Below are positions 23,893-33,229 of a DNA stretch of 59,772 nucleotides, piece after piece (position 1 is the first letter of the stretch; each line of letters opens with the position of its first letter). The notes beneath the pieces are model-generated. The model was not told the DNA's origin and did no database searches. It was given only the letters and a program-made list of their open reading frames with translations. A program made the translations under genes and the position numbers. The DNA is from Candidatus Acidulodesulfobacterium acidiphilum (lineage in GTDB: Bacteria; SZUA-79; Acidulodesulfobacterales; Acidulodesulfobacteraceae), in assembly GCA_008534395.1 (NCBI GenBank), contig SHMQ01000014.1, positions 1 to 59,772 of the forward strand, read 5' to 3'.

Positions 23893-24071
23893 AAAGAAAA
23901 GAGTTAATAAAGCAACTTGAAGATGCAGGTTGCACTTTAATTAGGCATGGAGGAAAACACGATTGGTTTCAAAATATAAACACAAAAGTAGTTCAACCGG
24001 TACCAAGGCATAATGAAATAAAAGAAAATTTGGCGAAACATATTTTAAAATTAATGGTTGATAAAAATTAG
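23889..24071 (+). CDS. hicA: HicA-type mRNA interferase toxin
   Basis: A 60-residue HicA toxin of the dsRBD-like fold: KRKELIKQLEDAGCTLIRHGGKHDWF with the active His in RHGGKHDWF, then VVQPVPRHNEIKENLAKHILK. Family members cleave mRNA and tmRNA. The order antitoxin-toxin (hicBA) is one of the two known arrangements. It sits 21 bp before aroF, so the module lies inside the aromatic amino-acid gene run and its transcript may read into aroF. Confidence 0.9.
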   Translation: MKRKELIKQLEDAGCTLIRHGGKHDWFQNINTKVVQPVPRHNEIKENLAKHILKLMVDKN

Positions 24072-24092
24072 TTCGATAAGGAGGAGAAATAG

Positions 24093-25112
24093 ATGATTTT
24101 AGTTTTAAAAAAAGGAGCGACTAAGGATGAAATCGATTACATTCTTAGTAAAATAGAGCAGGCGGGATTAAAACCGCATATTTCTGAGGGAGCCGACGTA
24201 ACTATTATAGGATGCATAGGACACGAAGACGCGGTAAAGGCTTTTTTTGAAGAGGCGGAAGCGCTTGCGGGAGTCGATAAAGCGATAAGAATATCGAAAC
24301 CTTATAAACTTGCTTCAAAGGAGATGGGCAAAGAAAGGAGCGTATTTAAAATAGGAAATATAGAAATAGGCGGCGACGATATAGCGGTTATAGCAGGACC
24401 GTGCGCCGTAGAAAACCTTGAAAACCTTACCGAAATCGCCGAAAATATAAAAAAATCCGGCGCCAAGATATTAAGGGGCGGGGCGTTTAAGCCGAGGACG
24501 AGCCCTTATACTTTTCAGGGACTCGGCGAAGAAGGGCTTAAATATTTAAGCGAGGCGAGAAAGAAAACCGGACTTTTAGTCGCTACTGAGGTAATGGACC
24601 CAAGAGATTTAGACCTTATATGTTCTTATGCCGATATTATACAGATAGGCGCAAGAAATATGCAGAATTTCAGACTGCTTCAGGAAGTAGGAAAAGTAAA
24701 CAAGCCTGTAATTCTCAAAAGAGGCTTGTGTTCCACGATACAGGAATTTTTAATGTCCGCCGAATATATTATGTCTAACGGCAATGAACAGGTTATATTA
24801 TGCGAAAGGGGAATCAGAACGTATGAAACTTCTACGAGGAACACTCTCGATTTGAGCGCGGTACCCGTGCTGAAAAGGCTTTCTCATCTTCCTGTCATCG
24901 TTGATCCTTCCCACGCCGCAGGAGTCTGGTATTACGTCGAAGCGCTTTCTCTTGCCGCCGTGGCTGTAGGAACCGACGGACTTATGATAGAAGTGCATCC
25001 CGTACCGGAAAAAGCTTTCTCCGACGGAGCGCAGTCTTTAAAATACGATACTTTCGACGAACTCGTAAAAAAAGCTAGAGCGGTAGCAAAAGCTATAAAC
25101 AGAAATATATAA
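24093..25112 (+). CDS. aroF: DAHP synthase, type I-beta
   Basis: The first enzyme of the shikimate pathway, condensing PEP and erythrose 4-phosphate. The 339 residues include an N-terminal ferredoxin-like regulatory domain (~1-70, [20 protein letters not shown]), as in Thermotoga-type enzymes, then the catalytic barrel with AGPCAVEN (metal-ligand Cys), [27 protein letters not shown] and VDPSHAAG (metal-ligand His). AAGGAGGAG precedes the ATG. tyrA follows 25 bp later. Confidence 0.96.
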   Translation: MILVLKKGATKDEIDYILSKIEQAGLKPHISEGADVTIIGCIGHEDAVKAFFEEAEALAGVDKAIRISKPYKLASKEMGKERSVFKIGNIEIGGDDIAVIAGPCAVENLENLTEIAENIKKSGAKILRGGAFKPRTSPYTFQGLGEEGLKYLSEARKKTGLLVATEVMDPRDLDLICSYADIIQIGARNMQNFRLLQEVGKVNKPVILKRGLCSTIQEFLMSAEYIMSNGNEQVILCERGIRTYETSTRNTLDLSAVPVLKRLSHLPVIVDPSHAAGVWYYVEALSLAAVAVGTDGLMIEVHPVPEKAFSDGAQSLKYDTFDELVKKARAVAKAINRNI

Positions 25113-25137
25113 AAGAACTCTTATAATATATATATTT

Positions 25138-26019
25138 ATGTTTAAAGAGATTAAAATAATAGGTCTTGGTTTTATGGGCGCTTCTTTAGCCGGCGCCGTA
25201 AAGAGTAAATTAACGGGAACGGCCGTTAAAGGATACGATATAGTAAAAAACAATATAGATTACTGCATTGCTAAAGGAATAATAGACGAACCTTTAAGTT
25301 TGGATTCAGGATATGATAATGCGGCTTCCGAAAATTCGCTTGTAATAATGTGCGTTCCTCCGTCGTCTATAGTATCGTTTTTTGACGAATATGCGGATTT
25401 TTTCGGCGGCAGGGCTTTAATTACCGATATAGGAAGCGTAAAAGCGTTAATAGGAGCCAGGGCAAAAAAAAATAATTTAACTAATTTCGTAGGTTCGCAT
25501 CCTATGTGCGGTTCCGATAAATCCGGACCGGAAAACTCCGATTTTTCTCTATTTAACGCTAAAAAATGCATAGTGATAAAAGAAAAAGAAGATTATGCCG
25601 ACAAAGAGCGGAGTTTTAAGATAGATAAAATAGCGGGATTTTGGAAGTCGTTAAATATGGAAGTTATTTTTAGCGAGGCTGAAACGCACGACGAAATAAC
25701 CGCTTATACGAGCCATTTACCGCATCTCGCCGCTTTTTTATTATCCGATACCGTGCTTTCCCATGTAAAAAATAAAAAATTTTCTTCATACGCAAGTTTT
25801 ATAGGCGGCGGTTTTAAAGACTCTACCAGAATAGCTTCTTCTTCGCCGGACTTATGGACGGATATATTTCTTATGAACGACGAAAAAATCATTTTTTCTT
25901 TAGATAATTTTATAGCTTCCGCAAATTCCATTAAGGGTCTTATAGAAACGGGCGACAGAAACGGGTTGGTTTCATATCTTAAAAAAATATACGAGGACAG
26001 AAAAGAGGCTGGAATTTGA
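25138..26019 (+). CDS. tyrA: Prephenate dehydrogenase
   Basis: It oxidises prephenate (or arogenate) to the tyrosine precursor. The 293-residue protein starts with a Rossmann motif IIGLGFMGASLAGAVK; the catalytic-site residues fall in VGSHPMCGSDKSGPENS (His) and HDEITAYTSHLPHL. No ACT domain follows. The stop TGA overlaps the aroA TTG start. Confidence 0.93.
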   Translation: MFKEIKIIGLGFMGASLAGAVKSKLTGTAVKGYDIVKNNIDYCIAKGIIDEPLSLDSGYDNAASENSLVIMCVPPSSIVSFFDEYADFFGGRALITDIGSVKALIGARAKKNNLTNFVGSHPMCGSDKSGPENSDFSLFNAKKCIVIKEKEDYADKERSFKIDKIAGFWKSLNMEVIFSEAETHDEITAYTSHLPHLAAFLLSDTVLSHVKNKKFSSYASFIGGGFKDSTRIASSSPDLWTDIFLMNDEKIIFSLDNFIASANSIKGLIETGDRNGLVSYLKKIYEDRKEAGI

Positions 26020-27389
26020 CGCAGGATTTATTAAAATTTAATCACGATAAAGTTTTAGTAGAGGGTCTTTCAAAAGAATTCAGCGCAGAAATAGAAGTTC
26101 CGGGCGATAAATCTATATCGCACAGGACGGTTATGCTAGGAAGCATAGCCGGCGGGAAATCACGCGTTTACAATTTGTCCGTCTCCGGCGATAATCTTGC
26201 TACGGTAGCCGCATTCAGAAAACTCGGCGTAAATATCAAAAAGCAAAATTCGGGCGGTTCAAAAAAAGACTTTATAATCGAAGGCGTAGGTTTTTACGGT
26301 TTAAAAGAGCCGAAATCCGTCATTAATACTTCAAATTCCGGAACGCTGACGAGGCTTATAGCCGGAATGCTTGCCGGAAACGATTTTTTTTCGGTGCTGT
26401 CCGGAGACAAATATCTTAATTCGCGTCCAATGCAGCGTATTATCGAGCCTTTAAGACTTATGGGCGCAAAAATATCGGGCAGGGGCGGCGATTCTTATCC
26501 CCCGCTTGCTATTTCAGGCGGCGGGTTGCACTCCGTCTTTTACGAAGTTCCGGTTCCTAGCGCTCAGGTTAAATCCTGTCTTATGCTTGCCGCCCTTTAC
26601 GCCGAAGGCGATACCGTAATATACGAAAGGAAAGCTACGAGGGACCATACCGAAAATCTTCTTAAATTTCAGGGTTATCCCGTCAACACGGAGGATTCTC
26701 CCTCAGGAGGCGGTTTTATTACCGTTAAAGGCAGGCATGCCGGAGGTTTAAACCCTTTTGAATTCAGGATACCCGGAGATTTCAGCAGCGCCGCATTTTT
26801 TATAGCTCTCGGCATATTAAATAAAAATTCTGAAATTACCGTCAAAAATATCATAATAAACGAAAAAAGGACCGGACTTCTCAAGGCTTTAAAAATGATG
26901 GGCGCGGACGTAGATACGGTTATTAAAGATATATCTCCCGAAACGGCAGGCGATATAAAAGTAAAATATTCGGATAATATAAAAGGAATAACGCTTCCTC
27001 CCGAAATAGTTCCCGATATGATAGACGAATTTCCTATATTTGCGGTAATAGCTTCCTTTGCGGAGGGCAAGACGGCGGTTACCGGAGCAAAAGAATTAAG
27101 GGTTAAGGAAAGCGACAGGATTAAGGCTATAGTTTATAACTTAAACGCTATAGGTATAGATATTAAAGAACTGGAAGACGGATTTGAAATAAACGGAAAT
27201 CCGGACTTAAAATGCGCCGGAAAAGGTTTGCTAAAGAAGTTAAATTCTTTCGGCGACCACAGGATAGCAATGTCTATGGTAATCGCCGGACTTATTTTAA
27301 AAAACGCTAAACTGGAAATAAAGGATATAAACTGCATAAATACTTCGTTCCCCGAATTTTTCGATACCGTAAATTCGATAATAAAATAA
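26016..27389 (+). CDS. aroA: 5-enolpyruvylshikimate-3-phosphate synthase
   Basis: It transfers enolpyruvyl from PEP to shikimate 3-phosphate. In the 457 residues PGDKSISHRTVMLG, NTSNSGTLTRLIAG, SRPMQRIIEPL and LRVKESDRIKA identify the family. I chose TTG 26016 because it overlaps the tyrA stop as TTGA and no ATG lies before the conserved PGDKSISHR block. In many relatives cmk follows; here ispH follows directly, 38 bp downstream. Confidence 0.95.
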   Translation: MTQDLLKFNHDKVLVEGLSKEFSAEIEVPGDKSISHRTVMLGSIAGGKSRVYNLSVSGDNLATVAAFRKLGVNIKKQNSGGSKKDFIIEGVGFYGLKEPKSVINTSNSGTLTRLIAGMLAGNDFFSVLSGDKYLNSRPMQRIIEPLRLMGAKISGRGGDSYPPLAISGGGLHSVFYEVPVPSAQVKSCLMLAALYAEGDTVIYERKATRDHTENLLKFQGYPVNTEDSPSGGGFITVKGRHAGGLNPFEFRIPGDFSSAAFFIALGILNKNSEITVKNIIINEKRTGLLKALKMMGADVDTVIKDISPETAGDIKVKYSDNIKGITLPPEIVPDMIDEFPIFAVIASFAEGKTAVTGAKELRVKESDRIKAIVYNLNAIGIDIKELEDGFEINGNPDLKCAGKGLLKKLNSFGDHRIAMSMVIAGLILKNAKLEIKDINCINTSFPEFFDTVNSIIK

Positions 27390-27427
27390 TAAAACTGCAG
27401 AGAAATTAAAATTATAATGGATTAATT

Positions 27428-28294
27428 ATGAAAATTATAGTAGCGCCTTCGGCAGGATTCTGTTTCGGAGTTAAAAGAGCGGTAAATATGGCGTTAGAGG
27501 CTGCGGAACAGTGTAAACCGTCAGAAATACTAAATACCCTTGGGCCTATTATACACAATCCCCAAGTCGTTAAATCTTTAGAAGATAAAGGCGTATTTTC
27601 GATAGACGACATAGAAAACGGGCGTTTAGAAACGATATTGATACGCTCTCACGGAGTCAAAGCCGAAACGATGGAAACATTGAAATCTAAGGGGGTAAAA
27701 ATAATAGACGCTACCTGTCCTTTTGTTAAAAAAGCGCAAAATTATATAAATACGGCTGCTTTAAAAGGTTATTTTGTAATAATGGTGGGGGATAAAAACC
27801 ATCCTGAAGTGCAGAGCGTAATAAGTTTTGCCCAAAAAGACAGATTTCTCGTAATTAATAAAGTCGAAGACTTAAAAAACGTTCCGCTGTCGGAAAAAAT
27901 AGCGGTAATTTCACAGACTACCCAGGATGTAAATTTTTATAAAAATATAGTCGGAGAAATCAAAAAAATAGCCGAAGAAGACGTGGTGGTTTTTGAAACA
28001 ATCTGCGACGCGACCATAGACAAACAGGAAGAATCAAAGGTTTTAGCTTCAAACGTGGACGTTATGATAGTAGTAGGCGGTTATAACAGCGCAAATACGA
28101 ATAAGCTTCAAAATATATGCAAGGAAATTCAGCCTAATACTTATCACGTAGAAACAGAAAACGAGATTAGAACCGAATGGTTCGTTAACGCAAAAAGCGT
28201 AGGGATAACAGCCGGAGCTTCCACTCCGGACTGGATAATCGAAAAAGTTTTAAAAAAAATTCAGATAATCGATGAAAATTTGTCTGAGTCGTGA
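27428..28294 (+). CDS. ispH: 4-hydroxy-3-methylbut-2-enyl diphosphate reductase
   Basis: Last step of the MEP isoprenoid pathway, yielding IPP and DMAPP. The 288 residues carry the three cluster-ligand cysteines C12 (GFCFGVKRAV), C97 (DATCPFV) and C193 (ETICDAT), with SHGVKAETMETL and TAGASTPDWIIE typical of the family. ispD and ispF of the same pathway lie at 53.6-54.9 kb. The gene follows aroA and precedes rpsA. Confidence 0.97.
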   Translation: MKIIVAPSAGFCFGVKRAVNMALEAAEQCKPSEILNTLGPIIHNPQVVKSLEDKGVFSIDDIENGRLETILIRSHGVKAETMETLKSKGVKIIDATCPFVKKAQNYINTAALKGYFVIMVGDKNHPEVQSVISFAQKDRFLVINKVEDLKNVPLSEKIAVISQTTQDVNFYKNIVGEIKKIAEEDVVVFETICDATIDKQEESKVLASNVDVMIVVGGYNSANTNKLQNICKEIQPNTYHVETENEIRTEWFVNAKSVGITAGASTPDWIIEKVLKKIQIIDENLSES

Positions 28295-28318
28295 CGTTAA
28301 GGAAATGTACAATTAGTG

Positions 28319-28347
28319 ACGGCGACAGAATTAAATTCTGTCGCCGT
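28319..28347. other. 13-bp perfect hairpin between ispH and rpsA
   Basis: ACGGCGACAGAAT (28319-28331) and ATTCTGTCGCCGT (28335-28347) pair perfectly around a 3-base loop. No T-run follows on either strand, so it is not a classic intrinsic terminator. It might be a Rho-type or attenuating structure, or a processing hairpin in the rpsA leader. Confidence 0.6.
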
Positions 28348-28421
28348 AATAAAAAATTTGCTTAATTTGCTTAAATGTGTTAGATTAGTCTTATAAAATT
28401 TAGGAGGTAGTAATTAATATT

Positions 28422-30038
28422 ATGGCAAAGAAAAATTTCAATCAGTTTGAAAGCAAAGAAAATCCCACGGAATTCGAGATATTGCTCGGGTCTTACGAAA
28501 ACATGAACAGCAGGGGGCTTGTAAGACAGGGCAGAATTTTGGATATCGACGAGAATTATGTTTATGTCGATATAGGCGACAAATCTGACGGAATAATTAC
28601 TATCCAGGAAATCTCGTCGGGCGGAAATATAGATATTACCGGTATAAGCGTTGGAGATTCCATAGAAGTTTTCGTCGGAAGCTACGACGATAAATTAGGC
28701 TATCTTATATGTTCGCGCGAGAAGGCTAAAAACGTATACGCTTTAGACGATATAGAAAAAGTTTGCAGCGACAACGAAACTATAAAAGGAGTCGTAACGG
28801 CAAAAACCAAAGGCGGACTTATAATAGATTTAAACGGCATAACCGCGTTTCTTCCGGGCTCTCAGATAGACGTTAAGCTCACCAGAGATTTCGACGTATT
28901 TCTCGGCAAAACGTTGGATTTAAAAGTTATAAGCGTCGATAAAAAGAACTGCAACGTCATAGTGTCCAGAAGAAAGGTCATCGAAGACGAAATAAAGAAA
29001 TTAAAAGAAAATGTTTTAACGGATATAAAAGAGGGCGACGTTCTGGAGGGAATAGTTAAAAATATTACCGATTACGGCGTTTTTATCGACCTTGGCGGAA
29101 TGGACGGACTCATTTATATTACCGATATTTCATGGAAAAGAATATCGCATCCGAGCGAAGTTTTAAGCCTTGGACAAAAAATCAACGTAAAGGTAATTAA
29201 GTTCGACGAAGAGAAACGCAGGGTATCGCTTGGATATAAACAGCTTTTCGACGATCCGTGGCAGAATATTACGGAAAGACATAAGCCGGGAGATATTATC
29301 GAAGGAGTTATAATAAATATCACCGATTACGGCGCATTCGTCGAGCTGGACGACGACGTAGAGGGGCTTATACATTTATCCGAAATGTCCTGGGACAAAA
29401 AACAGACCGACCCGAAAACTTTCCTGACGAAAGGACAGAGAGTTAATGCTTATATATTAAGCATAGAGCCTGATACGAGAAAATTGTCTTTAAGCTTAAA
29501 AAGGCTGACCGAAAGCCCGTGGAATTTATTGAAAGAAAAATATACGGTAGGCACCGTAGTCGACGGTACGGTTAAAAATATTTACGAATTCGGGGTTTCA
29601 GTCGAATTAGAGCCGAATTTAGAGGGATATATAAAACAGAACGATTTTTCGTGGACGAAAAGAACGAAGCATCCTCACGAACTTTTTAAGCAGGGCGACC
29701 CGGTTAAAGCCGTCGTTTTAAGCATAGACGAAGACAAACAGAGGATTTATCTCGGAATAAAACAGCTTACCGAAAGTCCCTGGTCGCAAATTAAGGAAAA
29801 ATATTCCGTAGGTTCCGTAATAACGGGAACCGTTTCCAATATAACGGAATTCGGTATATTCGTCCAAATAGAAGACGGCATAGAAGGGCTTATACACAAT
29901 TCAAAAATTCCGGAAAATTTTATAACGGAGAATAATATAGCTAAAGGCTCTAAAATCAACGCAGAGATAATTATGCTGGACGTCAACGAACAAAAAATAG
30001 GTTTGTCTCTTATTAACGTAGCGCAGGATAATAAATAA
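28422..30038 (+). CDS. rpsA: 30S ribosomal protein S1
   Basis: RNA-binding protein that unwinds and anchors mRNA on the 30S subunit. The 538 residues contain about six S1/OB repeats; the later ones are clear from recurring GVVxxITDYGVFIDLGG-like sequences and SEMSWDKK/DISWKRISHP motifs. It is close to the 557 residues of the E. coli protein. AGGAGG lies 12-17 bases before ATG 28422. A possible promoter (TTGCTT 28367, TATAAA 28392) precedes it. Flanked by ispH and sppA, a common order. Confidence 0.93.
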   Translation: MAKKNFNQFESKENPTEFEILLGSYENMNSRGLVRQGRILDIDENYVYVDIGDKSDGIITIQEISSGGNIDITGISVGDSIEVFVGSYDDKLGYLICSREKAKNVYALDDIEKVCSDNETIKGVVTAKTKGGLIIDLNGITAFLPGSQIDVKLTRDFDVFLGKTLDLKVISVDKKNCNVIVSRRKVIEDEIKKLKENVLTDIKEGDVLEGIVKNITDYGVFIDLGGMDGLIYITDISWKRISHPSEVLSLGQKINVKVIKFDEEKRRVSLGYKQLFDDPWQNITERHKPGDIIEGVIINITDYGAFVELDDDVEGLIHLSEMSWDKKQTDPKTFLTKGQRVNAYILSIEPDTRKLSLSLKRLTESPWNLLKEKYTVGTVVDGTVKNIYEFGVSVELEPNLEGYIKQNDFSWTKRTKHPHELFKQGDPVKAVVLSIDEDKQRIYLGIKQLTESPWSQIKEKYSVGSVITGTVSNITEFGIFVQIEDGIEGLIHNSKIPENFITENNIAKGSKINAEIIMLDVNEQKIGLSLINVAQDNK

Positions 30039-30040
30039 CT

Positions 30041-30967
30041 ATGGGTATAAATAAACATCCTTTTTTAAGCGGATTATTTTTCTTGGCAGTATTCGTGGGA
30101 ATATTCGCTATTTTTATTTATTTAATACTTTTTAAGTTTAACGCTAAATCGAACTATAATGTAGTCAGGGGTTCCTCAAATAATGCCATAGGCATAATCG
30201 ATTTAACCGGCACTATTACAAGCTCTTCCGGTTTTATCAGACTGCTGGAGCATTATAAACACGACCCGGACGTTAAAGCCGTTATAATAAGAGTCAATTC
30301 TCCGGGCGGAGAGGTCGCTCCGTCGCAGGCTATTTACGAACAGCTTATGAAATTCAGAAAGCAAAAAAAAGTCGTAGTGTCTATGGATTCCGTAGCGGCT
30401 TCCGGAGCTTACTATATTTCTTCGGCCGCCGACGAAATAATTGCCGAACCGGGAACGCTAACGGGTTCGATAGGCGTTATCATGGAAATGCCGAATTTTT
30501 ATAAACTGATGAGAAAAGTGGGCGTGTCTTATAACTACATAGTAAGCGGACCTTACAAAGATATAGGAACGCCTTTTAAAGAGATGACCCCTATGCAGAG
30601 GAAAAAATTGCAAGGCGTAGTTATGAACGTTTACGGACAGTTCGTATCGGCGGTTGCAAAAGGCAGAAATCTTAAAGTATCTTACGTTAAAAAATTAGCG
30701 AACGGCATGGTTTATTCGGGACAGCAGGCTCTTAAATATCATCTTGTAGACAAACTCGGGGATTTTCAGGATGCCGTTAAGGCCGCGCAGAAATTAGCCG
30801 GAATAAAAGGCAGTGCGACGTTGATATATCCGGTCAAGAAACAGCCGGATTTATTTCAATCTTTTATAAAAAGAGCCGTAAAGTCTTTTGTAAGCAGTAT
30901 AGGCGGTTCTTCTTTTTTTAAGAATCCCGCTTTTGTATCATACGGCGACATGAAGTTAGATTTTTAA
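30041..30967 (+). CDS. sppA: Signal peptide peptidase SppA (short form)
   Basis: A membrane serine protease that degrades leftover signal peptides. The 308-residue protein has one N-terminal transmembrane helix (~8-32), then IRVNSPGGEVAPSQAIYEQL, catalytic Ser region DSVAASGAYYISSAADEI, and GSIGVIMEMPNF; a Lys in GPYKDIGTPF is the likely base. It starts 2 bp after rpsA, so it belongs to the same operon. Confidence 0.93.
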   Translation: MGINKHPFLSGLFFLAVFVGIFAIFIYLILFKFNAKSNYNVVRGSSNNAIGIIDLTGTITSSSGFIRLLEHYKHDPDVKAVIIRVNSPGGEVAPSQAIYEQLMKFRKQKKVVVSMDSVAASGAYYISSAADEIIAEPGTLTGSIGVIMEMPNFYKLMRKVGVSYNYIVSGPYKDIGTPFKEMTPMQRKKLQGVVMNVYGQFVSAVAKGRNLKVSYVKKLANGMVYSGQQALKYHLVDKLGDFQDAVKAAQKLAGIKGSATLIYPVKKQPDLFQSFIKRAVKSFVSSIGGSSFFKNPAFVSYGDMKLDF

Positions 30968-30991
30968 TATAAAATAATATTTTTATATTTT

Positions 30992-31477
30992 ATGGAAATT
31001 ATTTATGCCCCATGGCGAATGGATTATTTAGTTAAAGATAAATCTAAAGACGAATGCGTTTTCTGTATAGACAGCAAATATTTCGACGATAAATACGTTC
31101 TATTTAAAGGTAGCCATTCCTACGTAAAACTTAACACTTTCCCTTATAACTGCGGTCATCTTCTGGTTATTCCCTATACTCACACAAAAGAGCTAAACGG
31201 ACTTTCTTTCGAAGCGGGGGCGGAAATAATGAAGATTTTGTCCTTAAGCTGCGATATACTTAAAAAAGTTTACAGATGCGATGCTATAAACGTCGGTTTA
31301 AATATAGGCAAAGCTGCCGGAGCCGGCATAGAACAGCATCTTCATTTTCATATTATTCCTAGATGGGAAGGAGACGTCAGCTTTTATACCGTCTGTTCGG
31401 AACTGAGGGTGGTTTCGGAAATATTAGACGATACTTATAATAAACTTATCGGCGATTTCAAGAGCATTAAACTCTAA
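30992..31477 (+). CDS. HIT family nucleotide hydrolase
   Basis: A 161-residue histidine-triad protein: CVFCIDSKYF with a probable Zn-binding Cys pair at the N-terminus, FPYNCGHLLVIPYTH, and the triad motif EQHLHFHIIPRW. Members hydrolyse or phosphorolyse dinucleoside polyphosphates and AMP-linked substrates (Ap4A phosphorylase-like). The substrate here is unknown. Located 24 bp after sppA. Confidence 0.9.
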   Translation: MEIIYAPWRMDYLVKDKSKDECVFCIDSKYFDDKYVLFKGSHSYVKLNTFPYNCGHLLVIPYTHTKELNGLSFEAGAEIMKILSLSCDILKKVYRCDAINVGLNIGKAAGAGIEQHLHFHIIPRWEGDVSFYTVCSELRVVSEILDDTYNKLIGDFKSIKL

Positions 31478-31496
31478 ACGGAGGTATCTATTTCAA

Positions 31497-31742
31497 ATGG
31501 CAAAAATTATAAATATCGTTCTATTGCTCGTTTTTGTAATATTAGTTCTTGATTTTACCATACAGAACCATATACGCGTCAGCGTAAAACTTTTCGGATT
31601 TCAATCTATTAAACTTCCTATTTCCGTTATAGTTTATATCGCAATATTAATAGGCATTTTAATAGCGCTAATATATCATTTTTATTCGGTATATAAAATA
31701 AAAAAAGATTTTAAAAAAATGAATAAAAATGAACAATTATGA
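31497..31742 (+). CDS. LapA-like small membrane protein (DUF1049)
   Basis: An 81-residue protein with two transmembrane helices (residues ~4-22 and ~42-62) joined by FTIQNHIRVSVKLFGFQSIKLPISV, and a basic C-terminal tail, as in the LapA/DUF1049 family, which in E. coli helps control LPS synthesis together with LapB. No lapB is adjacent. The ATGACG overlap links it to the next gene by 4 bp. Confidence 0.75.
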   Translation: MAKIINIVLLLVFVILVLDFTIQNHIRVSVKLFGFQSIKLPISVIVYIAILIGILIALIYHFYSVYKIKKDFKKMNKNEQL

Positions 31743-33229
31743 CGGTACCGGATTTTTTTGGAAAATATAGCTTAGAAAAGTCTATAAAGAAAATTTTTTA
31801 TGATTATGCATACGGAGTTTCGGCGCTTAATTTAATTGAAAGCATTGGAGCGGTATCCGAAAAATTAGGATTTAAATCATTTCTTATCGGCGGTTTTCCA
31901 AGAGACGTTTTAATCTATATATTAAAGTCGAATGTCGAAACCGCCGGGCATTATAAATCTTCCAAAGTTTTTAACGATTATTCCGGATTTTTAGATTTAG
32001 ACGTTGCCGTAGAAGGCAGTTCGGAAAAGTTCGTATCGTTCTTTAAAAACGATAGAAATTTAAAATTCCTCCTTAATTCTTTAAATATACACGAAAGGTT
32101 TGGAACGACGCTTGCGGAATTTTACGTAAGGGGGAAACCTTTAAAAATAGATTTTGCTTCTTTAAGGACGGAAATTTATGTAAAATCGGGAATGCTTCCT
32201 AAAGTAGATACTTCGGCAACCCTTGAAGAAGATATCCTTAGAAGAGATTTTACCGTTAATACCGTTGCTTTTTCGATTAATCCGTCTAACTTTCTTGAAT
32301 TAACAAGTTATTCATCCGGAATAGAAGATATTTTAAATAAAAAAATTAAAATCCTCCATGAATTTAGTTTTATAGACGACCCTACGAGAATTTTCAGAGC
32401 AGTCAGATTTGAAAAAAGACTCGGGTTTCAAATAGACCGCATAACGTTAAAACTTTTAAAAAATGCTTTATCGCAAAAAGTTTTAGACAATATTTCCGGC
32501 AAAAGAATAACTGCTGAATTATATATTTTGTTTAAAGAAAAAAATCCGGAAATATATTTTGAAAGATTAAATGAACTGTCGGTTTTAAGTTCTGTCAATC
32601 AAAATTTAAGATTTATAAAAAGAAATAAAATTATTATTAAAAGAATAAGCCGTTATTTTGGCGAAGCAAAAAATTTTAAAATTTTAAACGAAATCTTTAA
32701 AAATATAGACGAAGGCAAAAAATTATTTTATCTTGCCGGAATTTTTTACGGTTTGAACGAAAAAGAATCGGCGGAAATTTCGGAAAGATTAAAATTAGGA
32801 AATACAGTCTGGAAATCTTTGAAAAAGTTATTATTTACGGACAGGAATGAGATAGATAATTTAAAAAATAATTATAAAGTAGATAACGTCGTCGAACTCT
32901 ATAAAAATTTAAATAAGATAGAAAGTAAAAGCATTCTGTTTTATTTATTTCAACACGAAGACGAAAAAAAAGCCGATTTGATTTTTAAAAAAATTGTAGT
33001 AAGATATTTAGAAAAATCCGTTTTAGAAAAACCGTTTTTAAAAGGCGGCGACATTAAAGCTATGGGTATTTGCGAAGGGCCGGTTTGCGGAATAATTCTT
33101 AACGAAATAAAATCTTTAAAAGCCGCCGGCAAAATTAAGAATAAAGCCGACGAAATTAAGTACGTCGAATCGCAATATTTAAAAAACATAAAAAAAATTA
33201 ATAAATCTAAAAATGGAGGCCAAAAATGA
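31739..33229 (+). CDS. CCA-adding enzyme / poly(A) polymerase family nucleotidyltransferase
   Basis: A 496-residue class II nucleotidyltransferase. FLIGGFPRDVLI and FLDLDVAVEG give the GG/RD and DxD catalytic motifs; LEEDILRRDFTVNTVAF and DPTRIFRAVRFEKRLGF are the ribose- and base-recognition motifs. Residues beyond ~270 are helical and poorly conserved. It probably adds or repairs tRNA 3' CCA. The nearby tRNA-Leu encodes CCA, so a repair role, or poly(A) polymerase activity, is possible. It overlaps pgi by 4 bp. Confidence 0.88.
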   Translation: MTVPDFFGKYSLEKSIKKIFYDYAYGVSALNLIESIGAVSEKLGFKSFLIGGFPRDVLIYILKSNVETAGHYKSSKVFNDYSGFLDLDVAVEGSSEKFVSFFKNDRNLKFLLNSLNIHERFGTTLAEFYVRGKPLKIDFASLRTEIYVKSGMLPKVDTSATLEEDILRRDFTVNTVAFSINPSNFLELTSYSSGIEDILNKKIKILHEFSFIDDPTRIFRAVRFEKRLGFQIDRITLKLLKNALSQKVLDNISGKRITAELYILFKEKNPEIYFERLNELSVLSSVNQNLRFIKRNKIIIKRISRYFGEAKNFKILNEIFKNIDEGKKLFYLAGIFYGLNEKESAEISERLKLGNTVWKSLKKLLFTDRNEIDNLKNNYKVDNVVELYKNLNKIESKSILFYLFQHEDEKKADLIFKKIVVRYLEKSVLEKPFLKGGDIKAMGICEGPVCGIILNEIKSLKAAGKIKNKADEIKYVESQYLKNIKKINKSKNGGQK

